Positions 1 to 10,700 of a stretch of DNA of 64,000 bases are shown here, in pieces. The stretch lies in contig OX485807.1 in assembly GCA_950295325.1 (NCBI GenBank), positions 37,728,440 to 37,792,439 of the forward strand, given 5' to 3'. A model generated the notes under the pieces. That model did no database searches. It saw only the letters and a program-made list of their open reading frames with translations, and was not told the DNA's origin. Origin of the DNA: Polytrichum commune. Its lineage: Eukaryota > Streptophyta > Polytrichopsida > Polytrichales > Polytrichaceae. Position 1 is the first letter of the stretch, and the number at the start of each line of letters is the position of its first letter. The position numbers and the translations under genes were made by a program.

Positions 1-1030
1 TTCAAAAGACTTTGAACTATAGTCCATGGACTTCTCTATAGTCTCATCCAAAAAGCATGGTATCATGGTCGTTTAAGAACCATGGCCTAATGCCTTTGGT
101 GTAAACATGCCCTTAATCGTAGTGAGAGGTTGGAAGAGACTTCATAATAAGATACGAAATGTGATCAAAATTCACTCTAGTTATAAGTATTCATTGGAAG
201 CTCAAAACATGTAGGACAAAATTGCAATGTGCATCACCTATGTTTTTCAACAAAAGAGACTGGACTACGTGCTCGAAACATGTTAACCAAGCCTCAATAT
301 AGTGAACATAATTGGGGGAACCTATATACCCATTTAACGAGCATGAGAATCTCCATTTCGATAATGAATGAGGTATTCATACGAGCACCAAAAATCATGA
401 GGAAAGTGGCTATGGCTTCAATTTAGATTTGCTAACCATCTCATAACTTACTAATCACGTGTTTCATATCCAGGGAGAAGTGGGCTAGTTAGAAAAAAAT
501 AACCATTTAAGACCCATCTACTTTATAAGTTATCATCCATCTAACACCCTCCATATATGTAAGATCAAACTTTGGTGGTGCCATGTGGACATAGACCACT
601 CTTCATAACTAAACCTTGGCCAATCAACAATCTCTATAGAGTAGAGGCACCCATAACTGATAAGATATTTTGGGCCAAGTATAAGGGGGTGCAAATTTAT
701 CCCATGTAGGAAGATAAAAATCAAGAGGACTGCAATCTTTTGTGGTAATTTTATTCCTTGAATTCCAAGCCTAATCAAAAGCCCTTGAATTTAAATTAAT
801 ATGAATTTTTGAAATCAAAAGTTGGCTTGACCACATTACCAATGTTTAGAGTCTACTGTAAGTGCTCAATTTGAGATGAATTTCTCCTCACTCTAGCATC
901 GAAAAAGTGAGGACATTTGTTACAAAACTAGCGATTTTGGTATGATCAAAATTTAGTCCCAGCTTGATCGAAATTCCAATACCCTACAAATTCCCGATGG
1001 GTCCTTATCGGGAATAGGTGGGTCTACTCT
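1..1030. other. Intergenic, no gene seen
   Basis: No protein family is recognisable. The stretch is AT-rich and holds one copy of dispersed repeat R1 (235-420). Open frames of 65-85 codons here have no family motif and no gene-like composition. Confidence 0.6.
235..420 (-). repeat. Dispersed repeat R1, copy 1
   Basis: Reverse-strand copy of a family also seen at 6515-6690, 12250-12445, 47085-47250 and 59600-59830. The shared core, read here on the plus strand, is an AGAGAYTGGACTACGTGCTC-like stretch. It is followed by a CATAATTGGGGGAACC-like stretch and then a TCATACGAGC-like stretch. The copies are diverged, so this looks like an old mobile element whose ends I cannot place. Confidence 0.55.
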
Positions 1031-1570
1031 AGATGAGGGTCCCCCACATCCACTTGCCAAGTGCTTCAGATTCATCTCTCCACTTTACCATTGCATGCTC
1101 CATGCACACTTCGAACACACAACAACACAACACAATTACTCGACACAACATCATTCATCCCCCCAACAAAAAGGAAGAAACAAAAGAAACCAAAGAAACT
1201 CCACTCTTCACCATCTCATGTTCACCAAGTGCCGCCAATGCCATCCCCCCTACCTGCACCACCACCACCACAAATCTCCCCTCGCATTAATTTGCAGCCT
1301 TAAAAATCAAAATCATGCACCCACTGACTTATTCCATATGCACACAGATTGCCATCTTGCAAATGACCTCAACAGACTGCCAAACTTGGAAAGTTGCACA
1401 CAGATTCCCGGAGTTGTGAATGTGTAGGCAGATTGCAGGTTTCTGTGAATTTGCACACAGATTTGGAGACTTTGTGGAAGATGGTAGGAAATTCGGTGGC
1501 AAAGACTCGATTTTGATCTCCATGTGCTGTCGTTGTTGACTTTGAATTTCCAACTACAGGTAGATCCATC
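1031..1570 (+). promoter_or_regulatory. Promoter / 5' leader of the plastid sugar transporter
   Basis: Precedes the transporter start. The 1090-1290 part is rich in CA/CC. The motif GCACACAGATT occurs three times, at 1340, 1396 and 1453, with a regular spacing of 56-57 bases, giving an imperfect tandem array just upstream of the ATG. Several overlapping His/Pro/Thr-rich frames between 1033 and 1427 are read as leader sequence, not protein. No transcription start can be fixed. Confidence 0.4.
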
Positions 1571-3334
1571 ATGGGTTTCTGCACTCTGGCATCGTCTCAG
1601 AGAATGCTAAGTCTGAATTTAGGTTGCACGTTTGCAAGCAAGCGGTTGGGTGGATTGAGTGGTGGTGGGTTTAAGCTCGGATATGCCGTGGGACGTTCAT
1701 TGGATGGAGGTTGTTGGGATGGTTGCATCCGCGAGAGGATTGTGAGTAGAGAGGGTAAGGTTTTGGATGGAACTGGTGGGAGGAGAGTTGTAACCATGGC
1801 CGCAGGGAGGGAAGCGATGGCGGGGGAGGATGGGAAGAGAAGCTCCTCCGTGGATGTGGAGGACAGTTTGCGAGAAGAGCTTCTGGTGCAACAGGAGAAG
1901 AAGAAGCAAGAATCCGAGCTGAATTGGGGGATGGTGGCACTTCCATTTCTGTTTCCCGCAATCGGAGGTTTACTCTTCGGCTACGACATTGGAGCGACTT
2001 CCGGTGCAGCGGTGTCGATTGTATCTCCGGAGCTCAGCGGCACAGATTGGTATGGTTTGACATCGCTGCAGACAGGGTTAGTGGTAAGCGGCTCCCTTTA
2101 TGGCGCTCTCCTGGGCTCCATCCTCGCATTCAACATCGCAGATATCCTCGGTCGGCGAAGAGAGCTCATGACCGGAGCTTCGTTGTACCTTGTTGGAGCT
2201 CTCGTCACAGGATTAGCTCCGAACCTCGCTGTACTCGTAGCGGGGAGGTTGTTGTTTGGAATTGGCATCGGGCTATCAATGCATGCGGCACCGATGTACA
2301 TAGCCGAAACTTCGCCAAGCTCGGTGCGTGGAACTTTGATCTCCCTCAAGGAAGCTTTCATTGTAGGGGGGATTTTGTTAGGTTATCTCGTAGGCAATAA
2401 TCAAGTTGAAGCTATCGGCGGATGGAGAGTGATGTTCGGATGTGCTGCACCCCTTGCACTTGTCATGGGGGTTGGCATGTGGTGGCTGCCACCATCACCC
2501 CGATGGCTCCTCCTCCGAGCTGTACAAGACAAGGATGGCGATGGTGCAACCGAGCTGAAATCACAAGCTGCGAGTGCTCTTCGACGTCTTAAAGGCTCGA
2601 CATGCACACAAGAAACCGCGGAGGAAGAAATCGAAGAGACATGGGGCGCCTTACAAGTCGCATGCGAGGGTGAAGACATGGATGTCACATTTGGTGAGCT
2701 TTTCCAAGGAGTGAATTTAAAGGCTCTTCTGGTAGGTGGGGGTTTAGTGTTCTTCCAACAATTCACTGGCCAACCGAGCGTGCTCTATTACGCAGCTACA
2801 ATTCTACAAAGCGCAGGATTCTCAGCTGCTTCGGACGCTACCAGCCTCGCTGTCTTGTTAGGGTTATTCAAGCTTGTGATGACTTGTGTCGCGGTTTTGA
2901 ATGTGGACAAGCTTGGACGACGTCCTCTTTTAATTGGCGGTGTGTCGGGGATCACTGTAAGCTTAGCCATCCTGGCGGCTTATTTCTCTTTCTTCCAAGA
3001 TTACCCTTACTCCGCGGTGGGTGCGTTGCTTCTCTACGTCGGTTGCTACCAAATCTCCTTCGGGCCGATATCGTGGTTGATGGTGTCGGAGATTTTTCCT
3101 CTGCGGACTCGAGGCCGTGCGCTTGGGCTTACTACACTTGTGAATTTCGGATCCAACGCCGTGGTGGCATTGGCGTTCGCCCCGCTCCAGGACTTTGTTG
3201 GTCAATCGAACACCTTCATCATCTTCGGTATCATCAGTATCATCTCGTTAGGGTTTATTATTACTACCGTCCCCGAAACCAAGGGGCTGAGCTTAGAACA
3301 GATCGAGGCGAAGCTGCAACGGAAGGAAAGGTAG
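1571..3334 (+). CDS. Plastid D-xylose-proton symporter-like MFS sugar transporter
   Basis: A 587-residue intronless frame of the Major Facilitator Superfamily sugar-porter family, expected to carry a hexose or pentose with H+ across a chloroplast envelope membrane. It reads closely like the Arabidopsis chloroplastic D-xylose-proton symporter-like 3 group. In order: a Gly/Arg/Ser-rich leader of about 75-110 residues typical of a transit peptide; first helix with GGLLFGYDIGATSGA (about 131); LGRRRE (about 192), the loop 2-3 motif; ETSPSSVRGT (about 246); PPSPRWLLLRA (about 307), the PESPRWL signature; QQFTGQPSVLYYA (about 396); DKLGRRPLL (about 447); SEIFPLRTRGRA (about 506); PETKGLSLEQIE near the C-terminus. 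ATG 1571 is the first in-frame start; a second ATG at 1796 (Met76, ACCATGG) would skip the leader. The lack of introns is odd beside neighbours with 12-14 exons. The substrate is inferred from the family only. Confidence 0.95.
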   Translation: MGFCTLASSQRMLSLNLGCTFASKRLGGLSGGGFKLGYAVGRSLDGGCWDGCIRERIVSREGKVLDGTGGRRVVTMAAGREAMAGEDGKRSSSVDVEDSLREELLVQQEKKKQESELNWGMVALPFLFPAIGGLLFGYDIGATSGAAVSIVSPELSGTDWYGLTSLQTGLVVSGSLYGALLGSILAFNIADILGRRRELMTGASLYLVGALVTGLAPNLAVLVAGRLLFGIGIGLSMHAAPMYIAETSPSSVRGTLISLKEAFIVGGILLGYLVGNNQVEAIGGWRVMFGCAAPLALVMGVGMWWLPPSPRWLLLRAVQDKDGDGATELKSQAASALRRLKGSTCTQETAEEEIEETWGALQVACEGEDMDVTFGELFQGVNLKALLVGGGLVFFQQFTGQPSVLYYAATILQSAGFSAASDATSLAVLLGLFKLVMTCVAVLNVDKLGRRPLLIGGVSGITVSLAILAAYFSFFQDYPYSAVGALLLYVGCYQISFGPISWLMVSEIFPLRTRGRALGLTTLVNFGSNAVVALAFAPLQDFVGQSNTFIIFGIISIISLGFIITTVPETKGLSLEQIEAKLQRKER

Positions 3335-3382
3335 TCTCAATCCCACTTCTAGCAATCCCACTCCAAATGTTAGCTTCGTTTG

Positions 3383-3830
3383 TGAATTCTTCGATCACTG
3401 AGAAACTGTACATTTCTGCACATTCCCATGTAACATGCCTGATTCCGAGGCTTAGCATCAAAACACCTTGTGGATGCCAAATACCTTGAGCTGGAGGTTG
3501 AATTCTTGCTCACTGAATAACTGTACATTTCTTGCGCATTCCCATTTTAACATGCTTGATTCCGAGGCTTAGCATCAAAACACGTCGTGGATGCGAATTA
3601 CCTTGAGCTGGAGGTTGAATTCTTGCTCACTGAATAACTGTACAAATTCTTGCAAATTCCCATTTTAACATGCTTGATTCCGAGGCTTAGCATCAAAACA
3701 CCTCGTGGATGCGAATTACCTTGAGCTGGAGGTTGAATTCTTGCTCACTGAATAACTGTACAAATTCTTGAACATTCCCATGCAACATGCTTGATTCTGA
3801 GGCTTAGCATCAAAACACCTTGTAGATGCA
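3383..3830 (+). repeat. Four-copy 117-bp tandem repeat in the 3' flank of the transporter gene
   Basis: Units start at TGAATTCT at 3383, 3499, 3616 and 3734, so the period is 116-118; the fourth unit is partial. Each carries TCACTGAATAACTGTACA, CATTCCCAT, TTGATTCCGAGGCTTAGC and CCTTGAGCTGGAGG. It starts only 49 bases after the stop codon and probably lies in the 3' UTR. Units 2 and 3 are almost identical, which suggests recent expansion. Confidence 0.9.
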
Positions 3831-4273
3831 ATAGATTTGGCAACCTATGGCAAGGGCAGGCAGGTGCACCAATGCAGTTTCGAAACAACCAGCCGTTGAC
3901 TATCCAGCGGACGGTTCGGTTGTTTGAGGATGGCATGGGACATTGATTCATATGCACAGGTGCAATGGGGTGGAATGACATGGACCCAAACTCATTTCAA
4001 TACATTATGGGTGTTGCTTAACTTACTTTGGGGGTCTCAAATTGTGAGTTAAGACATCACTCAACTCTGTGAGTCACATTCTGAATCAATCCATATTCAT
4101 TGTCAATTTTTTTCCACGTTCTAAAATTTTCTATTGTTTGACATGAACCCTTAAACGTCTAAGAAGTCCATGTTGCCGCACCATTGAATCTCCCAAAATT
4201 TGCCGAAGAGACCCTCCTTAGATTCTCACCACCGACATATTGTGAGGTTGTGGTTCACAAATCATGGATCTAA
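3831..4273. other. Intergenic spacer
   Basis: Nothing recognisable between the transporter 3' repeats and the next MITE. It ends in the TAA target duplication at 4271-4273. Confidence 0.5.
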
Positions 4274-4774
4274 GGGGCGGTTTACACTATGGACCATGAA
4301 GTCGTCCCACGTAAGAGGCCTATTTTGTGTGGGACGACTTCCATGGTCCGAGTTACTAAAATATTAGTTTTCATGGTTCAAGGGCCCTTCACTAGGTGTA
4401 AACCGAATGTGGACCAAGAGGAATGACCACACACCAAAAAGTGAAGGTGTTGATTTTTTTAATACATACCCAAAAAAAATTGGGAAAAAAAATATTAAAA
4501 AAAAAATTTGGCCAATGGCTGATTTTCAGCCTTACGGCTCCCTTGATTTCCGTTGAGTCGAGCATTTTGCCTCGCCTCAACGGAAAACCCGTTGGACCAT
4601 GGCACATTATCCAAATGGCAGATTTTAGTAGTTTTTGGGGACCTCAAAGTTAGTGGTCATTCTCCTTTTTTCAAGGTAGTGTAAAGCCAAATGGGACCAA
4701 GAGCACTTTACTCTCCAATCACAAATTTTAGAATTTCATGGTCATGGCTCTTGGTCCATAGTGTAAACCGCCCC
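4274..4774. mobile_element. PIF/Harbinger-like (Tourist-type) MITE, 501 bp
   Basis: Terminal inverted repeats of over 20 bp begin GGGGCGGTTTACACTATGG at 4274 and are matched as reverse complement ending at 4774. TAA flanks the element directly on both sides (4271-4273 and 4775-4777), the target duplication of the PIF/Harbinger superfamily. A nested palindrome sits inside the left end, where a 20-base arm starting GGACCATGAAGTCG (about 4290) pairs with its complement near 4352. No transposase is present, so it is non-autonomous. Confidence 0.85.
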
Positions 4775-4990
4775 TAAGGTCAATGTTACATAAACTTTTT
4801 TGGCATTATCCCTCCTATATATTCCTACAAAAAAATTAACTTCTTATCACTAAAATGTTATGGTATGGAAGTGCTTTCTATCTATTTGTGTTGTACATGC
4901 AAAAAGTTACATACTCTAGTAGAACTTATAGCAACACATAACCCCAAAGGGTAATCTTGCATAATAAGTGTAGGTGAACTTGAATAATAA
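4775..4990. other. Short spacer between two MITEs
   Basis: AT-rich, no gene or element seen. Confidence 0.4.
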
Positions 4991-5128
4991 GGGTCGCTTT
5001 ACACTTGGACCAAGAGCTGTGACCATAAAAATCTAAGGGCCCTTCAAAATCATCCAAAGGTTGTACAATAGGAAATAAAAACCCACCTATACAATTGATG
5101 CGCCCTTGAGTTTAGTGTAAAGTGGCTC
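4991..5128. mobile_element. Short Harbinger-like MITE relative, 138 bp
   Basis: The left end GGGTCGCTTTACAC is matched by the right end GTGTAAAGTGGCTC as an imperfect inverted repeat. The flanks are TAA (4988-4990) and TTA (5129-5131), so the duplication is not a perfect direct one, but both triplets fit the TWA preference. The ends resemble those of the 501-bp element at 4274. Confidence 0.6.
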
Positions 5129-5292
5129 TTAGTAGAGGTGGATGATTACATAGCAATCAAAAAAGTGGAGCAAAACATTGTTTTAGTTCCATGCCATTGC
5201 CACGAAGGGGCCGGGAATTTCCAAGGCATAATGCCCCATTTACAAAATGGGCCTCTTTTACAAAATAAACAATATTCAACTTCAATATTGTT

Positions 5293-5420
5293 CATTTCAT
5301 GACACTAAGCAAACATGTACCCAACCCCGGGCTTGGCATTCAATCACGTTACCAACAACTTCGCTTATTAAAAATTGCATATTGCATGACACTAAATTAA
5401 CATGTAGCCAACTCTGTTGG
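5293..5420 (+). repeat. Imperfect 87-bp direct duplication
   Basis: CATGACACTAA followed by an AACATGTA-CCAAC stretch occurs at about 5299 and again at about 5386. Two diverged units, with no coding content. Confidence 0.5.
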
Positions 5421-5622
5421 CAATTGGCACCTATTTAATAGGTTAATCGGAGTATAATACATCTACCCTACCTAAGCTTCCGGAAATAAAATATGAACTT
5501 TCCAAATTAGTGCTAGACTCTTGCTATGTTGACCTTGTCTAGAAGGGGAGCAACAAAGTGATGTTGAGTAATGTTATGGGTAATTAATGGCAGGAAGGGG
5601 TTACTTACCTATTCTAACCCGT

Positions 5623-6386
5623 CAAGGTGGGTTTACACCAGGCCTCCTAAAAAGTGGAATATGCCACCCTATGCCGCGTTTAGCTTAAAAGTGGCATCAA
5701 TGAATTTAAAAATATTGTTTGCACTCAAATTTTGGTTCGGCGATTGTGTTGCTTGCTATGGAAGAACTAGTAGAAAATATATGCCTAGAAAAACCACAGC
5801 CGCGTGCGGTTCATTTGCCTAGCCTAATCTGCAATCGCTAAATGACTACAAATTTTTATTTTTATTTTGTGACTTTATTTTTAAAAATTTTGGGGTGTGT
5901 AATATACCATTGGAAAGGTCTTGAAAATACCTTTCGAGTAGAATATTTCATGTCTCCAAATTTCTAAAATTTCAATCGCTAAACCAAAACTAGCAACACA
6001 CACACAACACGTGTGATAAAGATAAAAGTGGCACAAGGTGACACTATGATGGGCATTTGCCAATTTTTAGGAGGCATGGTTTGCATTAGGGTCAAGGTCC
6101 TAGAAACTCAAGGTCCAAAACGCCCTTTCACCAACCATATTTTCAAACTCAAGATTGAACCCAAGCTCCAAGATTGGTTTCGCAAACTAGGAGGAGCACT
6201 TCCTCAAGTGGAGATCGTCGAGGTTTGGCAGGAAAGTGATGCCACATTAACACCACTTCATTTTTGCATACTTTTGGACCCAAACCCTAGTGTAAACTCC
6301 TTGGGTCCAAAATTTTACTCTTAACCAATAGGATTGCTTAATTTTGAAGTTTCCTTGGTCTCGCACCCTAGTATAAACCCACCCAC
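5623..6386. mobile_element. Degenerate foldback element related to the Harbinger-like MITEs
   Basis: The left end AAGGTGGGTTTACACC is matched by a right end CCTAGTATAAACCCACCC in inverted orientation. An internal block, GGCCTCCTAAAAAGTGG (about 5641), is matched inverted by CCAATTTTTAGGAGGC near 6060. A third TIR-like block, CCCTAGTGTAAAC, lies near 6285. Multiple TIR-like blocks suggest a composite or nested element. No clean target duplication was found, so the borders are approximate. Confidence 0.4.
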
Positions 6387-6514
6387 AATGTGCCCTAGAA
6401 CAAGGAGGGTTACTTGTTGCCTAAGTTAGTGTAACTTTAGGTAAGCAAACCTATATGAAGGGTATATCAACCCACTTGTCTTAATCACACGTCTATATTG
6501 GATTGTTGGGTAAT

Positions 6515-6690
6515 CAAATGCACATTTGAGAACGGACACCTAAAAGACATGTGTAAAAAGAGATTGGACTCAGTGCTCAAAATTTGTTGACTATTCTAAA
6601 CATTGTGATCAGCATAATTGGGAGACCTATGTGACCTTCTTATAGCTCAATGTCTATAGACTTTTATAAAGATTGATCATGGCCTCTTTA
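6515..6690 (-). repeat. Dispersed repeat R1, copy 2
   Basis: Same family and orientation as the copy at 235-420: AGACATGTG, then AGAGATTGGACTCAGTGCTC, then CATAATTGGGAGACC. It has diverged by many substitutions. Confidence 0.55.
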
Positions 6691-6873
6691 AATACATTTG
6701 CGGACGTGCATAAATTTCAATCTCGTGAATCCGAATCCGAGTAGTATAAGTTGGCAAAGAACAAAAAGCAACTAAATAAGGCCCATCCTACCTTATTGTG
6801 TACTCTAGTCACTCAACTTGAGCAAGTTCAAACCCCCATTTGCCCAAAGTGATCAGTCCAGGGAAACAAACGA

Positions 6874-7495
6874 ATGATTTACGTGGATGTAAATTATGAA
6901 ACTTCAGAGTTCATTAACAGTACTCTGTTCGCAAACCCTAATGGCTTTCGTCGCTTTTCCTTCTCGTGTGCGTTTGGTCGGCGGTGCACCGCTTGTGCAT
7001 GCCATTGCCACGAGTCGATTCTTGAGTCATCAGCATCGCGCGTCCTGTCAGGTGCACAGACTCGCGAGATTTCCAGCGGTGGCCAAGAGCTCCATTTCGA
7101 TCCTGAATTGAAGAAGAGAGACGGAAATTCACCACTACTTCGTGATTGTGTCCCCACCTTCTCTGTTGGAGAGATAGATTCGTTGCGTTCTTTCCTAGGA
7201 CGAGTTTAATTTTAGGTGTGTTGGCAATGAGAGTGATATCTCGAGTGGTTTATTGAGCCCTGAAGCAGACACAGAGGGAGCGCCTCTGAATTCCGGATTG
7301 AAAAAGGAGAATTTAGGACAAGGGGTTCTTGGATTGAATTCGGATTCACCTCTGGATTCTGTAATGACCGAGGGTTTTGTGCTCAGTAGTGTTCTGGTGA
7401 AGCTGATCAAATTCTGTGACGAGCTTTGCGTTGAGATATTGGAGCAGGGCATACAAAGATGTGATGATGCTGGGATGGATGTGCACAGGTGACGG
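6874..7495 (+). other. Possible unrecognised coding segment just upstream of TOC64
   Basis: Two successive open segments have gene-like codon texture and higher GC than the flanks. The first, in the frame from 6874, runs to 7207 and reads GEIDSLRSFLGR near its end. The second, in another frame, is open from about 7197 to 7492 and reads LLSPEADTEGAPLN, then EGFVLSSVLVKLIKFCDEL, then a Cys/Glu-rich end. The frame changes within about 20 bases, by an intron boundary or a one-base shift. A basic Ser/Arg-rich frame from 6896 looks like an organelle presequence. I do not recognise the protein. It could be a small gene, a broken gene, or a spliced leader exon of TOC64, which starts 217 bases downstream. 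Confidence 0.3.
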
Positions 7496-7539
7496 ATAAC
7501 ACCTATGGGATGTTTGTAAACTGTAATCAATCAATTGTG

Positions 7540-7711
7540 AACATAACCTGATTATACAAAAAGAAAACCTAGCGTTCCTTCAAATTTCATCGTGTCATCT
7601 GCTAGGGTTAGGAGGAATCAGTCAGGTATTTCAAGCTTTGGACTGTGAAGTATCGTCGTCATCAGCGTGGAGCTGCTACGAAGGCTTCGCATAGTCCGAA
7701 ACGGACAAAAC
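7540..7711 (+). promoter_or_regulatory. TOC64 5' leader
   Basis: Lies between the putative upstream segment and the TOC64 start. A GTG at 7667 keeps the TOC64 frame open further upstream, but the first ATG in frame is at 7712 and gives the normal Toc64 N-terminus, so it was chosen. No core promoter motif could be fixed. Confidence 0.35.
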
Positions 7712-10700
7712 ATGCCGAGCGATTTGGTTTTGGCTCGGTCATTCGGGGTCCTTATAGGCCTCGGAATAGCTGGAATCTTTATTCTCAGGCGCACCTTAAG
7801 GCTTACTACAACCAAGAAGGATAATGGCGCTTTCATACACTATTTCGAGTTGCAGCCACCACCTCCCCCTCCACCCCCGAGCGCTCCTCATCCCCTCTCA
7901 GGATTGACGTTTGCGGTGAAAGACATGTAAGTGCTGGCATGATGAGCTTCTGACTTGCAGGAAAAATTGTCTGTTTGGGAAGATGAGCAAGCTTTGGCGG
8001 GAAGTTTGAGTGGTGTATCGTGGTAAAGGGTTCTTTTTTTTATGGGAAATCTGGAGGTTTCCTCTGAGCATGATTATTAGGTCAACGGTCCAAGCTAGTG
8101 GAGTTGTGGCTATGTATCGGGGCGGGTCATTTTCAATGTTGCTTTTAGATTTTTTCTTGAGGAAACACTTTAATAATAGATACTCTATTTCTTTATCCCC
8201 TCTTAGATACCTACGGGTCACCTGCCATTGTGTAGTTGTTGGGTGATCAGTATCTTCCCTCGATAGTTATGGCCTCATAACAGTTCACAAAATCTATCTT
8301 AATAGATCAAGTATGATGATTGAATCAACTCTCATATATCGCATTTGCCATTATTTACATGCCTGAATCCACCCCACACAGAAGTCATGGTCCTTTGAGC
8401 CTGTGTGATCTTCTGACACAAAGTTCGTTGACGTTCAGTGGTTTTATCCACTTAATTGGACCCTGTTTATCTGCTGTCAACCATCAAAGCTTATTGAACA
8501 TCCATATTTGTCATTCAGGGTGTTATGATGTTAGGAAATTTGCTGTCATTGGACAATCCAACAATTCTTAAGTGCGATGAAAGTATGAAAGTAGATATGG
8601 AGGTGACAACCACGGATCTATATTGTTTTTACATTGGTTTCATTTATGTCGTGTGTTTTACAGCTGGTGGTTGGCTTGAAGTGACTTGTGCCTACAGGCA
8701 CAGGTTAAATCTGATGCAAAGTATTGTAAAGTAATTAGGTGAATAGCTCGAACATGAAGTTGCAGCTATTTTATCTTGTTCTCTTAAATACTTATTAGTG
8801 GACCCTGGTGTCTTTTGAGGACAGATTTGATATCGAAGGGCAGGTCACAGGATTTGGTAACCCAGACTGGGCAGCCACACATGAGGCTGCTATTACGACT
8901 TCCCCGGCTGTCAAAGTGCTCGTGGACGGAGGTGCCAAATGTATTGGCAAGCTTCACATGGATGAGCTTGCATACAGGTGAATTATAAACACAAAATAGC
9001 ATGTTTTGGAAGGTATCAATTTCTCTTTTGAGATGGAAGTGGCAAGAAAGAATCTGCCAATGACTATCAGCCATGTTTTCTATTTGCTGTTGTAGGGTTG
9101 TTGAGTCTGGTGGTTTTTTTTTTTTGAGTTCAGCATCAATGGAGAGAATAAGCATTATGGAACTCCAGTAAATCCAGCAGCACCGAATCGAGTTCCAGGG
9201 GGTTCTTCAAGTGGATCAGGAGTTGCAGTGGCAGCTAATCTTGTGGACTTCTCACTTGGTAAGTGCACCTAGCTGTTCCTTTTGGAACCAGAGATGATAT
9301 TTTTCAAAAAAAATCTGCTGTTGAAGTTGGTGCTTGTGAGTTGGTACCTCAGCAAGTTCTAGGCTTCAGGAAGTATACCAAAGAAGTTAAGATTTTCTGT
9401 TTCCTCTTGTTAGGCACGGATACTGCCGGCAGTGTGCGAGTTCCAGCTGCATATTGTGGCATATTAGGGTTCCGCCCTTCACATGGAGCTATTTCAGTTG
9501 CTGGGGTTGTTCCCATGGCGCAAAGCTTGGATACTGTTGGTATGTTTTCTCTGCTACCTATCATATAACTGGTCAATAATAAGTCGTAGCAAGGATGGTC
9601 TTGTGATCATCATCCTGGATGCAAATGCTGGTGGAAAATTCACTTGGGAGAGCAGTTAGGAAGCCTAGGTATTCAATGTCTGATAGCCTTGATGACTTTG
9701 GGTGGCACATGTTTTGTACCATAAAGACGATCCTCATAAACATGAGTTTTCTGTGTTCTCATTGACTGTGTTCTTTGTGGCTCATTGGATGTGGGTTTTC
9801 ATCATGTAGGTTGGTTTGCAAGAGATCCGACAATCTTGCGGAAAGTGGGCCATATTTTACTGCAGCTACCTTACATGGATGTGAGGCAACCACGGCGGAT
9901 TCTCATTGCTGATGATTGCTTCAAATTATCATTGATTCCGAATGAGCACACCGTTGGTGCAGTCATAAGATCTGTTCAGAAGATAATTGGACGTATGTTT
10001 TTATCAGTTCTCATGTATGTAGATGGATGGTATATGCTTTTGGTACCAAGAGTGTGGAGTTGTGTTAATGAGGTTCTTCCATTCCTAGCAAGGGTGACTC
10101 TAGATAAAGTTGGAATAACAGAAGCAGTCTATGTGAGACAAAGTTATATGAGTTGCATGCAGCTACTATGATGTAGATTCTCTTTGTCACAGGCTGGATA
10201 CTATGGTCAGAAGCTGATGCTCATAATTTTAGTAGATGCTTGTATGCTGAGAGCATTCTAATCATCCATTGCTTTTTCTATTGCTCTTATGCAGGACAAG
10301 TCTTGAATCACGTCAATATTGGAGAGTTTGTTTTAAGGAATGTGCCAAGTCTCCAAGAGTTCAAGAAGGAGATCAGTAATGGTTCTGATCTGGGAGCACT
10401 CACTCTACTTCGAAATGCAATGCAGTTACTTCAAAGGTGGGCACTGTGCCTCAGAACAGGTGTAGTGGGATGTAGAGTCATCTCTAGTGTTCAAGAGTTC
10501 AGATCTTCAGTTTGTGAAATCTGTGGTATAAACTGTGGATACATGTGGAGTGAATTGTTAATAAATGACATAAGCCTTATTAATACATGAACCACACAGT
10601 AGCAGTCTGGTGGCCAGACTAATGTTCCAGACTATTTACTAGTCCACTCTTGCAAAATTGGAATAAGTATACATGATAGTCTTTGGGAACAGGAGCATTC

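Noticed and set aside
1033-1427. Overlapping His/Pro/Thr-rich frames
   Set aside because: Low-complexity CA/CC leader sequence before the transporter, with no conserved domain.
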